From assembly GCF_963678635.1 (NCBI RefSeq), contig NC_087067.1:4812647-4876646 (forward strand): a stretch of DNA of 64,000 nt, written 5' to 3'. Below, piece after piece: positions 1-11,140 of this stretch. Each line of letters begins with the position of its first letter. The first letter of the stretch is position 1. The notes under the pieces are model-generated. The model was not told the origin of the DNA. It did no database searches and saw only the letters and a program-made list of their open reading frames with translations. The translations under genes and the position numbers were made by a program. This DNA comes from Symsagittifera roscoffensis (lineage: Eukaryota > Xenacoelomorpha > Acoela > Convolutidae).

Positions 1-1
1 A

Positions 2-700
2 GAACTAAAACCAACCGAAACAATAACTTGGATTGAAAAGCATGAACCCATATCAGTGTCAATTTCATCCAATTTGCTTGACAAACCCATTTTTTTGTGT
101 GACAAAGATCCACAACCCCTCATTATTGACTTGGAGTTGTTAGCCGAAAAAAATAAAACCGAAATCCGATCAAAGTATCTGGAAATTGAAAATAACATCA
201 AAACGCGATTACACACAATTTTCAGCATACTTAATGAACGAGTTAGTTTCAACAAGATTGAAGCAAGAGAGTACGAAGATGAATGTATCGAGAATGAGGA
301 AGAAACAGACGCATCCACTCACTTTCTCAGGATTCAAAAAAATCAATTGATTGATTTGATGCAACATCTAGAGAGATACACCAATACTCTAACAGTATTT
401 GGATTCAACAGTGGTCGGTATGATATAAACCTCATTAAATCATACCTCATTCCCTACCTTATCAAGGAAAAAGAAATTGAACCATCAGTTATCGAGAAAG
501 CAAACGACTTTGTTTCCTTCAAATTTAGAGATGTTCAGCTTCTGGACATTATGAAGTTTTTGGGTGGAGCTACTACCTTAGACTCTTTTCTAAAAGCTTA
601 CAAAGCCAGTGAGCTGAAAGGATACTTTCCATACGAGTGGTTTGATACTCCGAACAAGAACAACAACTACCCTCATATGATGACTTCTACAGCAAAGTGA
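2..700 (+). pseudogene. Polinton-type DNA polymerase B, N-terminal (exonuclease) part
   Basis: This reading frame is open from the first bases of the window to a stop at 698-700, so its true start lies outside. It is the 3'-5' exonuclease part of a protein-primed family B DNA polymerase. The segment FGFNSGRYDINLIKSY (around 400-450) fits the Exo II motif pattern, and the following FVSFKFRDVQLLDIMKF stretch is the conserved segment that leads towards the polymerase domain. The internal GTG at 56 is not a credible start because the frame is open before it. Conservation of the downstream protein continues in the next frame (codons starting at 661), so a single-base loss or two-base gain near 655-670 separates this part from the polymerase part. 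It could be a genuine mutation or a sequencing error; the rest of the gene has no lesion. Confidence 0.75.
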
Positions 701-2919
701 AGAATAGTAACCCTCTCGATAAAGAGTTTGACGATTATCAAAAACTTCTTAACACTGGGATAACTGAAGAGCAAGCCTTGAAAAAACTCGGTCTCAAAAC
801 CAAACCAGCTACGGGATTTGAAAACTACAACTACCTTAATTCTATCTGGGAACAGGAAAAGATGACAACATTTTGCGACTTTCTACGGTGGTATAACAAC
901 AAAGATGTTGTTCCTACCCTTGATGCTATGCAGAAAATGATTGAATTTTATCATGACAAAGGGATAGATATGTTAAAGCTCGGCTGCACACTACCGAATC
1001 TAGCCAACATCTGTCTACACAAATCAACCGACTATAAGTTTTACCCATTCTTTTCGAGTGATAGTGACTTGCTTGAAAAAATACGTGAAGATATGACCGG
1101 TGGTCCCTCAATTGTTTTCACAAGGAAAGCAGTAGCAAATGAAACCTTTATTCGAAAATCAAAAAATTTGTGTAAATCAATCGTTGGGATTGATGCTAGT
1201 CAACTCTATCCTTATTCTATGTGTCAGGATATGCCCACAGGTTTGTATACGAGATGGGACTACGATGAAGAAACACAAAAATTCAAGGCAAGGCAGAATC
1301 GAGTTCGAACATTTGAAAATATGGTCTTGTCAAACTTTCAAGCAACCAGAACTGAATGTAAAATTGAGAGTTACTACACTACAGGAAAACAGAAAAAAAT
1401 TGATTGCTTTAGTGTTGATGGTTATTGCAACCATTGTAAGACTGTCTTTGAAGCAATGGGTTTTTATTTCCATTTTTGTCCTTGTCAAGAAGCTAGACCG
1501 AGCCTAACTGATGATGATATCAAACGAGGAACCAAGAAAAAAGAAATGGATGATCTTCGAAAAGACTACATTCGAGAAAAAGGATACTCTATAGAAGAAA
1601 TGTGGGAGTGTAGCTGGTGGGATCAATTTAAAAACAATGTAGACGTGAAAAACCACGTTAGAACTCACTTTCCCTTCAAAAGACCTTTTTCTGCCAACTC
1701 ACTAGTGCAAAACATTAGAAATGAAAAAATGTTCGGCTATGTGCAATGCGATCTGAGTGTTCCAGATGAGCTTAAAGCAAAATTTTCCAATTTCCCACCT
1801 ATTTTCAAAAATATTGATGTTTCCAGAAACGATATTGGTGAATATATGGAGACATATGCGGAAGAAAACAATTTGTTAAAACAATCGCAAAGAATTTTGA
1901 TATCCAGCTTCAAATTGACCAACGGAACACTAATCACACCACTTTTCAATTTTTACTTGGATCTAGGACTACAGTGTACAAAAATTCATCGTTTTGTACA
2001 ATACACACCGCATATAGTATTCAACAGTTTTGTTCAGTCTGTTGTTGATGCTAGGCGAGCCGGCGATGAAAATCCATTATCTGGCGTAGTAGCCGAAACA
2101 ATGAAACTTCTAGGAAACAGTTCCTACGGCTATCAAATAATACACAGATCAAAACATACAATGACAAAATATCTTGGAGACGAAAAAACCCACAAAGCTA
2201 TCAATAACCAATTCTTCAAGAGACTTAATATCGTAGCTAAAGATTTGTATGAAGTGGAACTTGTTAAATCTACTATAGAGCATCGTGAACCAATTATACT
2301 AGGATTTTTTATACTACAGTATGCCAAGTTGAGAATGTTGGAGTTGTTTTATAACTTGTTCGATGAACTTTGCGATGTCAACAAATTCGAAGAACTCGAA
2401 ATGGATACAGATTCGCTCTATTTGGCTTTGGCAGAAGAAGATTTAGATGATTGTATCCTTCCCAGCAAGCGAGCAGAATGGACTGAAAGGCGAAGCAAGG
2501 ACTGTCGAGACGATTTCAGAGCAGATGCAAAAAACAACTTTTTTCCCCGTACTTGCTGTTCTAAAGATAAGAAACATGACAAGAGAGAACCAGGATTGTT
2601 CAAGGAGGAGTTCAGATGCACCGAAATGTTATGCCTGTGTAGTAAAACTTATTGCTGTTACGATAGTAAAAGTCAAAAGTATAAGTTTAGCTGTAAAGGT
2701 CTGAAGAAACGTGCTTTAGAAGACTCTGGAGATGGACCAATGTCAAAGTATCGACAAGTACAGGATGAGGCAGTGAATTTGAAGTCAACGAATAGAGGAT
2801 TTAAAACGATTAACCATGCAGTCGCAACTTATGAACAAACTAAAAAAGGACTGAGCTATTTTTACCCTAAACGGGAAGTTGAATGTGATGGAATACATAT
2901 TAAACCTCTAAATTTGTAA
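661..2919 (+). CDS. Polinton-type DNA polymerase B, palm/fingers/thumb part
   Basis: A frame of about 750 codons, ending in TAA at 2917-2919, with all three family B polymerase motifs. Motif A is DASQLYPYSM (about 1192-1221), motif B is KLLGNSSYGY (about 2104-2133), and motif C is MDTDSLYL (2401-2424), which supplies the catalytic aspartates. The spacing between motifs A and B, with a large insert, fits protein-primed polymerases (terminal protein region). A cysteine-rich stretch (CCSKDKK, then CLCSKTYCC, around 2560-2660) follows motif C, as seen in this animal Polinton subfamily. The frame is joined to the exonuclease part by one frameshift near 655-670; the GTG at 697 is not a start, because conserved sequence (YDDFYSK) precedes it in the same frame. 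The 750 codons without a stop suggest recent activity or recent constraint. Confidence 0.9.
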   Translation, partial: QQLPSYDDFYSKVKNSNPLDKEFDDYQKLLNTGITEEQALKKLGLKTKPATGFENYNYLNSIWEQEKMTTFCDFLRWYNNKDVVPTLDAMQKMIEFYHDKGIDMLKLGCTLPNLANICLHKSTDYKFYPFFSSDSDLLEKIREDMTGGPSIVFTRKAVANETFIRKSKNLCKSIVGIDASQLYPYSMCQDMPTGLYTRWDYDEETQKFKARQNRVRTFENMVLSNFQATRTECKIESYYTTGKQKKIDCFSVDGYCNHCKTVFEAMGFYFHFCPCQEARPSLTDDDIKRGTKKKEMDDLRKDYIREKGYSIEEMWECSWWDQFKNNVDVKNHVRTHFPFKRPFSANSLVQNIRNEKMFGYVQCDLSVPDELKAKFSNFPPIFKNIDVSRNDIGEYMETYAEENNLLKQSQRILISSFKLTNGTLITPLFNFYLDLGLQCTKIHRFVQYTPHIVFNSFVQSVVDARRAGDENPLSGVVAETMKLLGNSSYGYQIIHRSKHTMTKYLGDEKTHKAINNQFFKRLNIVAKDLYEVELVKSTIEHREPIILGFFILQYAKLRMLELFYNLFDELCDVNKFEELEMDTDSLYLALAEEDLDDCILPSKRAEWTERRSKDCRDDFRADAKNNFFPRTCCSKDKKHDKREPGLFKEEFRCTEMLCLCSKTYCCYDSKSQKYKFSCKGLKKRALEDSGDGPMSKYRQVQDEAVNLKSTNRGFKTINHAVATYEQTKKGLSYFYPKREVECDGIHIKPLNL

Positions 2920-3124
2920 GAGATTTTGTAGTAAAATTGTATATGATGCTGTGAATTAATACATTTTCTCTGTAATTAATTTTTTTCTTTTGAAAAAACT
3001 CTTTTTAAACGCTACGTTTGGGTTAACAGTATGTTGTTTTTTTATTAGAAAAACATTTACAATCTGGAAAATTGGCCAAATCGGGCTCCAAAAAATTCGG
3101 GTACCAAAGTTTTTCTGAAACTTA

Positions 3125-3460
3125 CCATCTGAAACCTCACCATCTTAATACATAGGAAACCTATTCCCTATCTTAATACATAGAGAAATCTATTCCCTAA
3201 TGAGTTCTTAATTCCCTACAATGAATTTCTAATATATACGGAAATCTATACATGGGAAATTGGTGCGCGGAAAAAAAACTTACCATCTTACCATCTGAAA
3301 CCTCGATGCTTACCATATGAAACCTCGAAAACTCGAACTTACCATCTTAATACATTGGGAAACCTATTCCCTATCTTAATACATTGGGAAATCTAAAGCC
3401 TATCTTAATACATAGGGTGCTGAGCGGATACTCTATGGCCTATGTTAATACATGGGGGTC
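3125..3460. repeat. Degenerate short repeats around CTTAATACAT
   Basis: About six copies of a TTAATACAT core occur here, several inside the imperfect palindrome CCTATCTTAATACATAGG, followed by GAAA(C/T)CTA and separated by variants of TTACCATCTGAAACCTC. A GC-rich hairpin (GGGGGTCAGCAACCCCC) closes the block at about 3455-3471. There is no open reading frame. It looks like a decayed minisatellite next to the polymerase gene. Confidence 0.6.
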
Positions 3461-3497
3461 AGCAACCCCCGGCTGAACTGCCTCAACCTATACTACT

Positions 3498-4239
3498 ATT
3501 GTTTTTGGTGAAAATTTATTTTTAAAACAGTTTCACATAATAGTGAATCAACCTTCATTTTTCGTTGTTTCGTAAGAATCGAATCTGAGTAAGAACAAAA
3601 TCGTAAGAAGAAAATCCCGACAAAATCTTTTCCGACAATTTTTTCCGAGAAACCTCTCTAGTTTCAAAAAAAAATTAAAGCAGAGTTTTTGACAGTTGAT
3701 TGATTAAGTACAGAAAAAATTTTAAATGCCTAAGCTTGTGAAGCTTTCGCTGAATTCGATTTGTTTTTATAAAAAAGTATTTAATTTAAAATAAATTTTA
3801 AAAAGTTTATTTTTCTGAGCTTTGTTGAGCTCACCATTGTCATTAGTTTTGTTTTTTGTTGTTGTTCTGGACTTTTCACAACGCAAAAGAACAATAGATC
3901 AATTTGTGTTCTTTACTCCTAATGTTGACTAGTTAAAAAAGTTTGTAGGTAGTCAATAGTGGTAACTTTTTCAAAAAAATGTTTCAAAAAATAAAATCAA
4001 ACATTGTCTGTTTTGACTGTAAGTGGTCTGAAAATTTCAGTTTTCAGACTAACAAGGAAAAGTTTACGAAAGCGACCGAACTCTGATTTTTTCCTTGGTC
4101 TAATTTTACATTAATAAATAAACTGTATTTTATCAAAAGCAATTGCCCTATACTCGAAAAAAAAATTGAGATTAGAACTGAAAAAGTCCAAAATTCATTT
4201 TAATTGCCGTTAGATCGTTGTAGTGGTATGCATCGCTGC
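3498..4239 (+). repeat. 740-bp direct duplication, copy 1
   Basis: It begins at ATTGTTTTT and ends at GGTATGCATCGCTGC. It matches 4268-5007 almost base for base, with two net indel bases and a handful of substitutions. No coding potential is seen; it contains poly-A/T runs and a short palindrome AAGCTTGTGAAGCTT. The spacer between the copies is 28 bp. Confidence 0.9.
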
Positions 4240-4267
4240 AAAAAAGAATGACACAAAACGTTACTCA

Positions 4268-5007
4268 ATTGTTTTTTGTGAAAATTTATATTTAAAACAG
4301 TTTCACATAATAGTGAATCAACCTTCATTTTTCGTTGTTTCGTAAGAATCGAATCTGAGTAAGAACAAAATCGTAAGAAGAAAATCCCGACAAAATCTTT
4401 TCCGACAATTTTTTCCGACAAACCTCTCTAGTTTCAAAAAAAATTAAAGCAGAGTTTTTGACAGTTGATTGATTAAGTACAGAAAAAAGTTTAAATGCCT
4501 AAGCTTGTGAAGCTTTCGCTGAATTCGATTTGTTTTTATAAAAAAGTATTTAATTTAAAATAAATTTTAAAAAGTTTATTTTTCTGAGCTTTGTTGAGCT
4601 CACCATTGTCATTAGTTTTGTTTTTTGTTGTTGTTCTGGACTTTTCACAACGCAAAAGAACTATAGATCAATTTGTGTTCTTTACTCCTAATGTTGACTA
4701 GTTAAAAAAGTTTTTAGGTAGTCAAGAGTGGTAACTTTTTCAAAAAAATGTTTCAAAAAATAAAATCAAACATTGTCTGTTTTGACTGTAAGTGGTCTGA
4801 AAATTTCAGTTTTCAGACTAACAAGGAAAAGTTTACGAAAGCGACCGAACTCTGATTTTTTCCTTGGTCTAATTTTACATTAATAAATAAACTGTATTTT
4901 ATCAAAAGCAATTGCCCTATACTCGAAAAAAAATTAGGATTAGAACTGAAAAAGTCCAAAATTCATTTTAATTGCCGTTAGATCGTTGTAGTGGTATGCA
5001 TCGCTGC
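4268..5007 (+). repeat. 740-bp direct duplication, copy 2
   Basis: Second copy of the segment at 3498-4239, same orientation. Identity is very high by eye, so the duplication is recent. After its end the sequence changes at once (GTTTTGCACAG). Confidence 0.9.
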
Positions 5008-6639
5008 GTTTTGCACAGTAATCGTCCATGTTTTTTCTTATCAAAACTTTAAAAATATGATTGAACTTAGTAATTTTTCGATACGATCTTTATATCAACT
5101 ACAATAAATCAAAACACAGTTATCTAAAAAAGGTATTTAGCACTCTTTTATATTCTAATTTTTTTCTCGCCAATTTTTTTTTTCATATTCTCTTTTAACC
5201 TGCCTCAAAAACAAATAAGAGCAAAATTAAATAAACGATTTGTTTTTTACTCAATGTTTAAAAAAATTGCTGATGCAAGTACGAGTCTATTCGTCGGGCT
5301 GGTTATTTTTTCTGCCCTAACCAGCAAGCAAAAATACAATGGGCTCAGCTATTTCGCACTTGCTATTTCGCAGAAAGTGATTTTGGTTCCGACCATTGAA
5401 AGTCGGGAGGAGCTTTGTATTCGGGTGTGTTTTAGTTTTTTTTTGTTTTCCACGCAAAACCAGCTTTCAGAAATAATCATCGGACTGAATTGAATGATAT
5501 ATCATATTTAAGCCCCTTTAGTCGTGATTCGATTGACATCAAAATTTTTCTAAAAATTCTCCATGTGTTTAGAAAAAACAGTTTGAATTGATTTTTTTTG
5601 TCTTACTTAGAGCGAATAAATCAAGCGAGCAGGCTCACAACAGCTTTATTCGGAGAAACTTAAAATTAAAACCCTAAAAACTGAACTTTAAGCAGGTAAA
5701 TTTATTGTTTGGAAAATTGTAGCTACATTCTGGGCAAAAATAAATGAAAAAACTGTTCTAAAATATTTAAAAAATTTTTTTTTGTTTTTCTAGCCAATTT
5801 TCAAAAAAAATGTTTCTGTTTTATTTGCTTGTAATACAATGAATGTAAACTAAGACTAAACTATAGTTATACATCAGACTTTTTAACAACCCACGCGGAA
5901 AATTAATAAACAAAAAACTTTTTCTTGTAGTTTGTTGAAGACTATTGTCGGAATATTCTGTGCTCTTGCTATTGTTCCGACCATTAAAAATTGGGAGAAA
6001 TCTTCTGCTCGCGTGTGTTTTGGTTCTTTTTCTTTTTGTTTTCCTTGCAAAACCAGCTAAAACAAATAACCATCGGACTGGATTGAATGACATATCATTT
6101 TTAAGCCCTTTCAGTCGTCAATCGAACGGCTTTTAAAACTTTTAAGAAAATTTTCCCAGTGTTGAGAACAACCGATTTGAAATATTTGATTTTTCGTCTT
6201 AATTTGAGCGGAGGAAGCAAGCGAGCAGGCTTACAACAGCTTTTTTATGAGAATTTTAAAATCTAAGCCTCAAAAACTTAACTTTGAGAGAAAAATAATT
6301 GTTTGGAATTTTGCAACTCCATTTTGGGAACCAAAAACTTCCAAAAACTTGGAAAATTCACTGCAAACAAAATGAAAAAAAATGTTCGAAATCTTTTGAC
6401 TTTTTTTCTTTTTTCTTGTCGGTTTTTTGAAAAATGTTTGGGTCTTGTTTGCTTGTTTTAGTATTAATGCAAAATATGCCTAAAACATAGTTTCACATCA
6501 GATTTTTTTCTTTTCATCACCTCACGCAAAACAACTAACTTGAAAAAACTTTATCTTATGGTTTTTTTAAAGACTATGATCGGAACAATGTGTGCTACAC
6601 TTTTTGGAACACTTCCTATCAAATTTTACTACCTGATTT

Positions 6640-7165
6640 ATTATATGAGTGTAAGCAGAAGACTATCCAATTGATTTATTGGCAACCTTTCGGGCTTTGA
6701 AGATCAAAGCTTGGTTTTTTTGAAAGCCATTTCAGCTAACAGATAATCACCTGCGTTCCAAAAGTCACAGCGTTTTTCGACTTTCTTTCGTATTTTGTGA
6801 AGATTGAGATTTGCAATTTATCAATATTTTGAAGGTTTCAAAATCAGTAAAACCTACTAGATTTGTGATCTGATCACATAATTTTACAAGGATCGTTTTG
6901 TTAAATCATGTGATCAGATCACAAATTTAGTAAGTTTTCCTGGTCTTAAAAGACTGATTTTTAAATTCAAAAAATGAATAAATTGCAAATATCAAAATTC
7001 AGAAAACACAAAAAAAGTGGGGAAAAAGCTAAGCTGTAAATTCTAGAGCGCAGGTGCAATTTTCTGTTAGCTGAATCGCCTACGGATAAATCAAGCTTTG
7101 ATCTTCAGAGCCCAAAAAATTGCAGCCAAATCATTTAAATAGTACTTTGCTGAGACTAATGACAT
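6640..7165. mobile_element. Fold-back (MITE-like) element, full copy 1
   Basis: The two halves are imperfect reverse complements. The outer arms carry GAAGATCAAAGCTTG on the left (about 6699) and CAAGCTTTGATCTTC on the right (about 7092). Inner arms carry CAGCTAACAGA and, opposite, TCTGTTAGCTG. The centre is TGTGATCTGATCACAT on the left and ATGTGATCAGATCACA on the right, separated by a loop of about 25 bp. Arms are at least 190 bp and the similarity thins out beyond 6640 and 7165. No transposase is encoded. No clear target-site duplication was found. Confidence 0.75.
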
Positions 7166-7294
7166 TAAACAGAAAGCAATATAAGTAAAGAAGTTAACTT
7201 TCTCTCATTTCTCCAATTTCCAGGTTAACAACCTGTTAAACAACATGAACTGAATTTTCCGACAGCTTCCTTGTAACAAATTCAAAATTATTAT

Positions 7295-7400
7295 CTCAGG
7301 CTCCTTTGCAGTAAAGATAACGATAAGGCATGTCATGGCAAAGCTCCTAGGTTCGAACCTGACTAGTATTATCAGGAAATTTTAAGCTAGGCATTATCAG
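7295..7400 (+). repeat. tRNA-like (possible SINE head) segment, copy 1
   Basis: It contains AGGTTCGAACCT, which matches the RNA polymerase III B-box consensus GGTTCGANNCC. About 45 bp upstream lies a GCAGTAAAGATAACGATAAG stretch in the position of a degenerate A box and D arm. The region does not fold into a full cloverleaf (poor anticodon stem), so it is not a tRNA gene. A tRNA-derived SINE remnant is the best guess; no poly-A tail or target-site duplication is clear. Confidence 0.4.
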
Positions 7401-8394
7401 GAAATCTTAAGCTAGGCATACTTTTTTGGGCCATAACAAGGATGTTTTTGTGTGTCGCAAAGAAACTTTAGTTAAACTCAAAGAGTTTTTCATTTTATCC
7501 TGCAATTTGTAAATTACCGAGTGTATATTCTTTTTGTTTCGTTTTTTATGTTATCGTTTTTTCAGTCAAATTTCAAAAAAACTGTTTATGTCTTATTTGC
7601 TTGTATTACAATGAATGTCAAATAAGACTAAACTATAGTTATACATCACACTTTTTAACAACCCACGCAGAAAAACTAATTTAAAAAAACTTCATTTGGT
7701 AGTTTTTAGAACACTATTGACGGAATATTCTGTGCTCTTGTTATTGTTCCGACCATTTAAAATTGGGAGACCGTTAAGGTTCGCGTGTGTTTTGGTACTT
7801 TTTTTTCCACGCAAAACCAGCTAAAAACAATAATCATCGGGCTAGATTGAATGACAAATTATTTTAAAGCTCTTTCAGTCGTGATTCAAACGGCTTTTAA
7901 AAGTTTTGAAAAATTTTCCCAGTGTTGATACAAACCGGTTTGAAATTTTTTGATTTTTCGTCTCAATTTGAGCGAAGAAAGCAAGCGAGCAAGCTTACAA
8001 CAGCTTTTTTTGAGGAGTTGTAAACTGAATTTTGAGAAAAAAATAGAGGTTTAGAGTTTTGTAGCTCCATTCTGGGAACCAAAAACTTCAAAAAAAAACG
8101 GAAAACTTACTGGAAACAAATTGAAAAAAAAAAGTTCGAAATCTTTTCACTTTTTTCTTTTTTCTAATCAATTTTTTGAAAATTTTTTGTGCCCTATTTG
8201 CTTGTTTTATTATTATGACAAATATGCGTAAAAAATAGTTTCACATCAGATTTTTTTATCACCTCACGCAGTAAAAGTAACTTGAAAAAACTTTATTTTT
8301 TGGTTTTTTTAAAGACTATGGTCGGAACAATCTGTGCTACAACTACTATCTAATTTTACCTCCTGTTATATTAGTTTTAGCAGAAGACTATCTA

Positions 8395-8515
8395 ATTGAT
8401 TTTTTGGCAATCTTTTGGGCTCGATTCAAATCAGATCACATATATAGTATGTTTTCCTAGTCTTAAAAAAACTGACTTTCAAATTCAAAATATTAATAAT
8501 TTGCGGATATCAAAG
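8395..8515. mobile_element. Truncated fold-back element
   Basis: It has the outer left end (ACTATCTAATTGATTTTTTGG), then jumps directly to the right inner arm (CAGATCACA, TTTTCCTAGTC, TTGCGGATATCAAA) and stops. Most of the left arm and the right end are missing. Confidence 0.6.
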
Positions 8516-8874
8516 CCTTAAAAACTTAACTTTGAGAGAAAAAAAGATGTTTGGAGTTTTGAAACTCCATTTTGGGAACCAAAAACTTCCAAGAAATTGG
8601 AAAATTTACTGCAAACAAAATGAAAAAAAAAATGTTCGAAATCTTTTGACTTTTTTTCTTTTTTCTTGTCGGTTTTTTGAAAAATGTTTGTGTCTTGTTT
8701 GCTTGTTTTACTAATAATTCAAAATATGCCTAAAATTTAGTTTCACATCAGATTTTTTTAACACCTCACCTAAATCAACTAAATTGAAAAAACTTTATCT
8801 TATGGTTTTTTAAAGACTATGGTCGGAACAATCTGTGCTACACTTTCTGGAACACTTCCTATCTAATTTTACTT

Positions 8875-9400
8875 CCTGATTTATTAAATAAGTGTTAGCA
8901 GAAGACTATGCGATTGATTTATTGGCAGCCTTTCGGGCTTTGAACATCAAAGCTTGATTTTTTCAAAAGCATTTCAGCTAACAGATAATCACCTGCGTTC
9001 CAGAAGTCACCGCGTTTTCTACTTTCTTTCGTGCTTTGTGAAGATTGAGATTTGCAATTTATCAATTTTTTGAACGCTTCAAAATTAGTAAAACCTACTA
9101 GATTTCTGATCTGATCACATAATTTTGAAAGGATAGTGTTGTTAAATTATGTGATCAGATCACAAATTTAGTAAGTTTTCCTAGTCGTAAAAAATTGATT
9201 TTTAAATTCAAAAAGTCGATAAATTGCAAATATCAAAATTCACAAAATACAAAAGAAAGTGGGGAAAAAGCTAAGCTTTGAATTCTAGAGCGCAGGTGCA
9301 ATTTTCTGTTAGCTGAATCGCCTACGGGTAATAAATCGAGATTTGATCTTCAGAGCCCAAAAATGTTCCGTTAACTCACTTGAATAGTACTTTGCTGAGA
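8875..9400. mobile_element. Fold-back (MITE-like) element, full copy 2
   Basis: This is the same palindromic element as at 6640-7165, with both arms and the TGTGATC/GATCACA-type centre (about 9105-9165). It lies at the same place within the next higher-order unit, so it was copied with the array and did not insert independently. Confidence 0.75.
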
Positions 9401-9535
9401 CTAATGGCAATAAACAGAAAGCAAAACAAGTAAAGAAGTTAACCTTCTCTCATTTCTCCATTTTCCAGGTTAACAACTTGTTAAACAAAACGAACTAAAA
9501 TTTCCGACAGCTTCCTTGAAACAATTTCAAATTTA

Positions 9536-9640
9536 TCATCTCAGGCTCCTTTGCAGTAAAGATAACGATAAGGCATGTCATGGCAAAGCTCCTAGGTTCG
9601 AACCTACTAGTATTATCAGGAAATTTGGTCTTGATTTTTT
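9536..9640 (+). repeat. tRNA-like (possible SINE head) segment, copy 2
   Basis: This is nearly identical to the segment at 7295-7400, including CTAGGTTCGAACCTACTAG and its intact B box, at the equivalent place in the second higher-order unit. Confidence 0.4.
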
Positions 9641-10614
9641 TTTAAACTGGCATATTTTTGGGCCACAACAAGGATGTTTTTGTGTGTCGCAAAGAAAGTT
9701 TAGTTAAACTCAAAGAGTTTTTCGTTTTATCCTGCAATTTGTAAATTACCGAGTGTATATTCTTTTTGTTTTGGTTTGTTTTTCCAAGTTTTTTTTATTT
9801 TTGTTTTTTTTTGTCAATTTTCAAAAAAACTGTTTATGTCTTATTTGCTTGTATTACAATGAATGTCAAATAAGACTAAACTACAGTTATACATCAGACT
9901 TTTTAGCAACCCACGCAGAAAAACTAATTTAAAAAAACTTCATCGGGTACTTTTTGAAGACTATTGTCGGAAAATTCTGTGCTCTTGTTATTGTTCCGAC
10001 AATTTAAAATTGGGAGACCGTTCAAGTTTGCGTGTGTTTTGGTTCTTTTGCTTTTTTGTCGACGCAAAACCAGCTAAAAAAAATAACCATCGGACTGGAT
10101 TGAATGACAAATAATTTTAAAGCCCTTTCAGTCAGTATTCGAATGGCGTTTAAAAGTTTTGAAAACTTTTCCCATTGTTGATACAAACCGGTGTGAAATT
10201 CTTTGATTTTTCGTCTCAATTTGAGCGAAGAAAGCAAGCGAGCAAGCTTACAACAGCTTTTTTATGAGATTTTAAAATCTACGCCTATAAAACTTAATTT
10301 TGAGATTCTGGGAACCAAAAACTTCAAAAAAAAATGGAAAACTTACTGCAAAAAAATTGAAAAAAAAGTGTTCGAAATCTTTTCACTTTTTTTTTCTTTT
10401 TTCTAATCAATTTTTTGAAAAAATGTTTGTGCCTTATTTGCTTGTTTTATTATTATGCCAATTATGCCTAAAAAATAGTTTCACATCCGATTTTTTTATC
10501 ACCTCACGCAGTAAAAGTAACTTGAAAAAACTTTATTATTATTTTTTAAAGACTAGGGTCGAAACAATCTGTGCTACAACTCCTATCTAATTTTACCTCC
10601 AATTATGTTATTTT

Positions 10615-10905
10615 TAGCAGAAGACTATCCATTTGATTTATTGGCAACCTTTTGGGCTTGATTCATATCAGATCACAAATTTAGTAGGTTTTCCTAGTCT
10701 TAAAAAAATGATTTTCAAATTCAGATTATTAATAAATTGCGGATATCAAAATTCACAAATCACAAAAGAAATGGGGAAAAAAGCTTTGAATTCTAGAGCG
10801 CAGGTGCAATTGTTTGTTAGCTGACTCGCCTACGGATAAGTCAAACTTTGATCTTCAGAGCCCAAAAAGTTGCCGTTAAATCATTTGAATAGTACTCTGC
10901 TAAGA
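10615..10905. mobile_element. Fold-back element with deleted left arm
   Basis: It starts with ACTATCCATTTGATTTATTG and GGCAACC like the full copies, then passes at once into the right half (CAGATCACAAATTTAGTAGG through ATCTTCAGAGCCC). The internal left arm is deleted at nearly the same point as in the copy at 8395-8515, so both may descend from one deletion variant. Confidence 0.65.
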
Positions 10906-11039
10906 CTAATGACATTAAACAGAAAGTGAAATAAGTAATGAAGTTAACCTTCTCTCATTTCTTAAATTTCCAAGTTAACAACTTGTTCAGCAACATAACT
11001 GAAATTTCCGACACCTTTCTTGAAACAAATTCAAATTTA

Positions 11040-11140
11040 TCATCTCAGGCTCAGTTGCAGTAAAGATAACAATAAGGCATGGCACGGCAAAGCTCCTAGG
11101 TTCAAACCTGACTAGTAATATCAGGAAATTTCGTCCTGAC
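11040..11140 (+). repeat. tRNA-like segment, copy 3, B box mutated
   Basis: Third copy, with GGTTCAAACCT in place of GGTTCGAACCT. The invariant G of the B box is lost, so this copy should be weaker or silent as a polymerase III promoter. Confidence 0.35.

Larger units (their letters stand above)
1..2919 (+). mobile_element. Polinton/Maverick-type element fragment (polymerase end)
   Basis: The left edge of the window cuts into a coding region whose product is a protein-primed family B DNA polymerase of the kind carried by Polinton/Maverick DNA transposons. Only the polymerase is visible. No integrase, capsid, protease or packaging ATPase gene follows it on the right, where the sequence turns into AT-rich repeats within about 200 bases, so the rest of the element, if any, lies to the left of the window. 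Linear plasmids and related viruses carry similar polymerases; the assignment to a Polinton is an inference from the animal-type context. Confidence 0.65.

Noticed and set aside
7295-7400. A functional tRNA gene
   Set aside because: The B box is good, but no seven-base acceptor stem and no stable anticodon stem can be formed.
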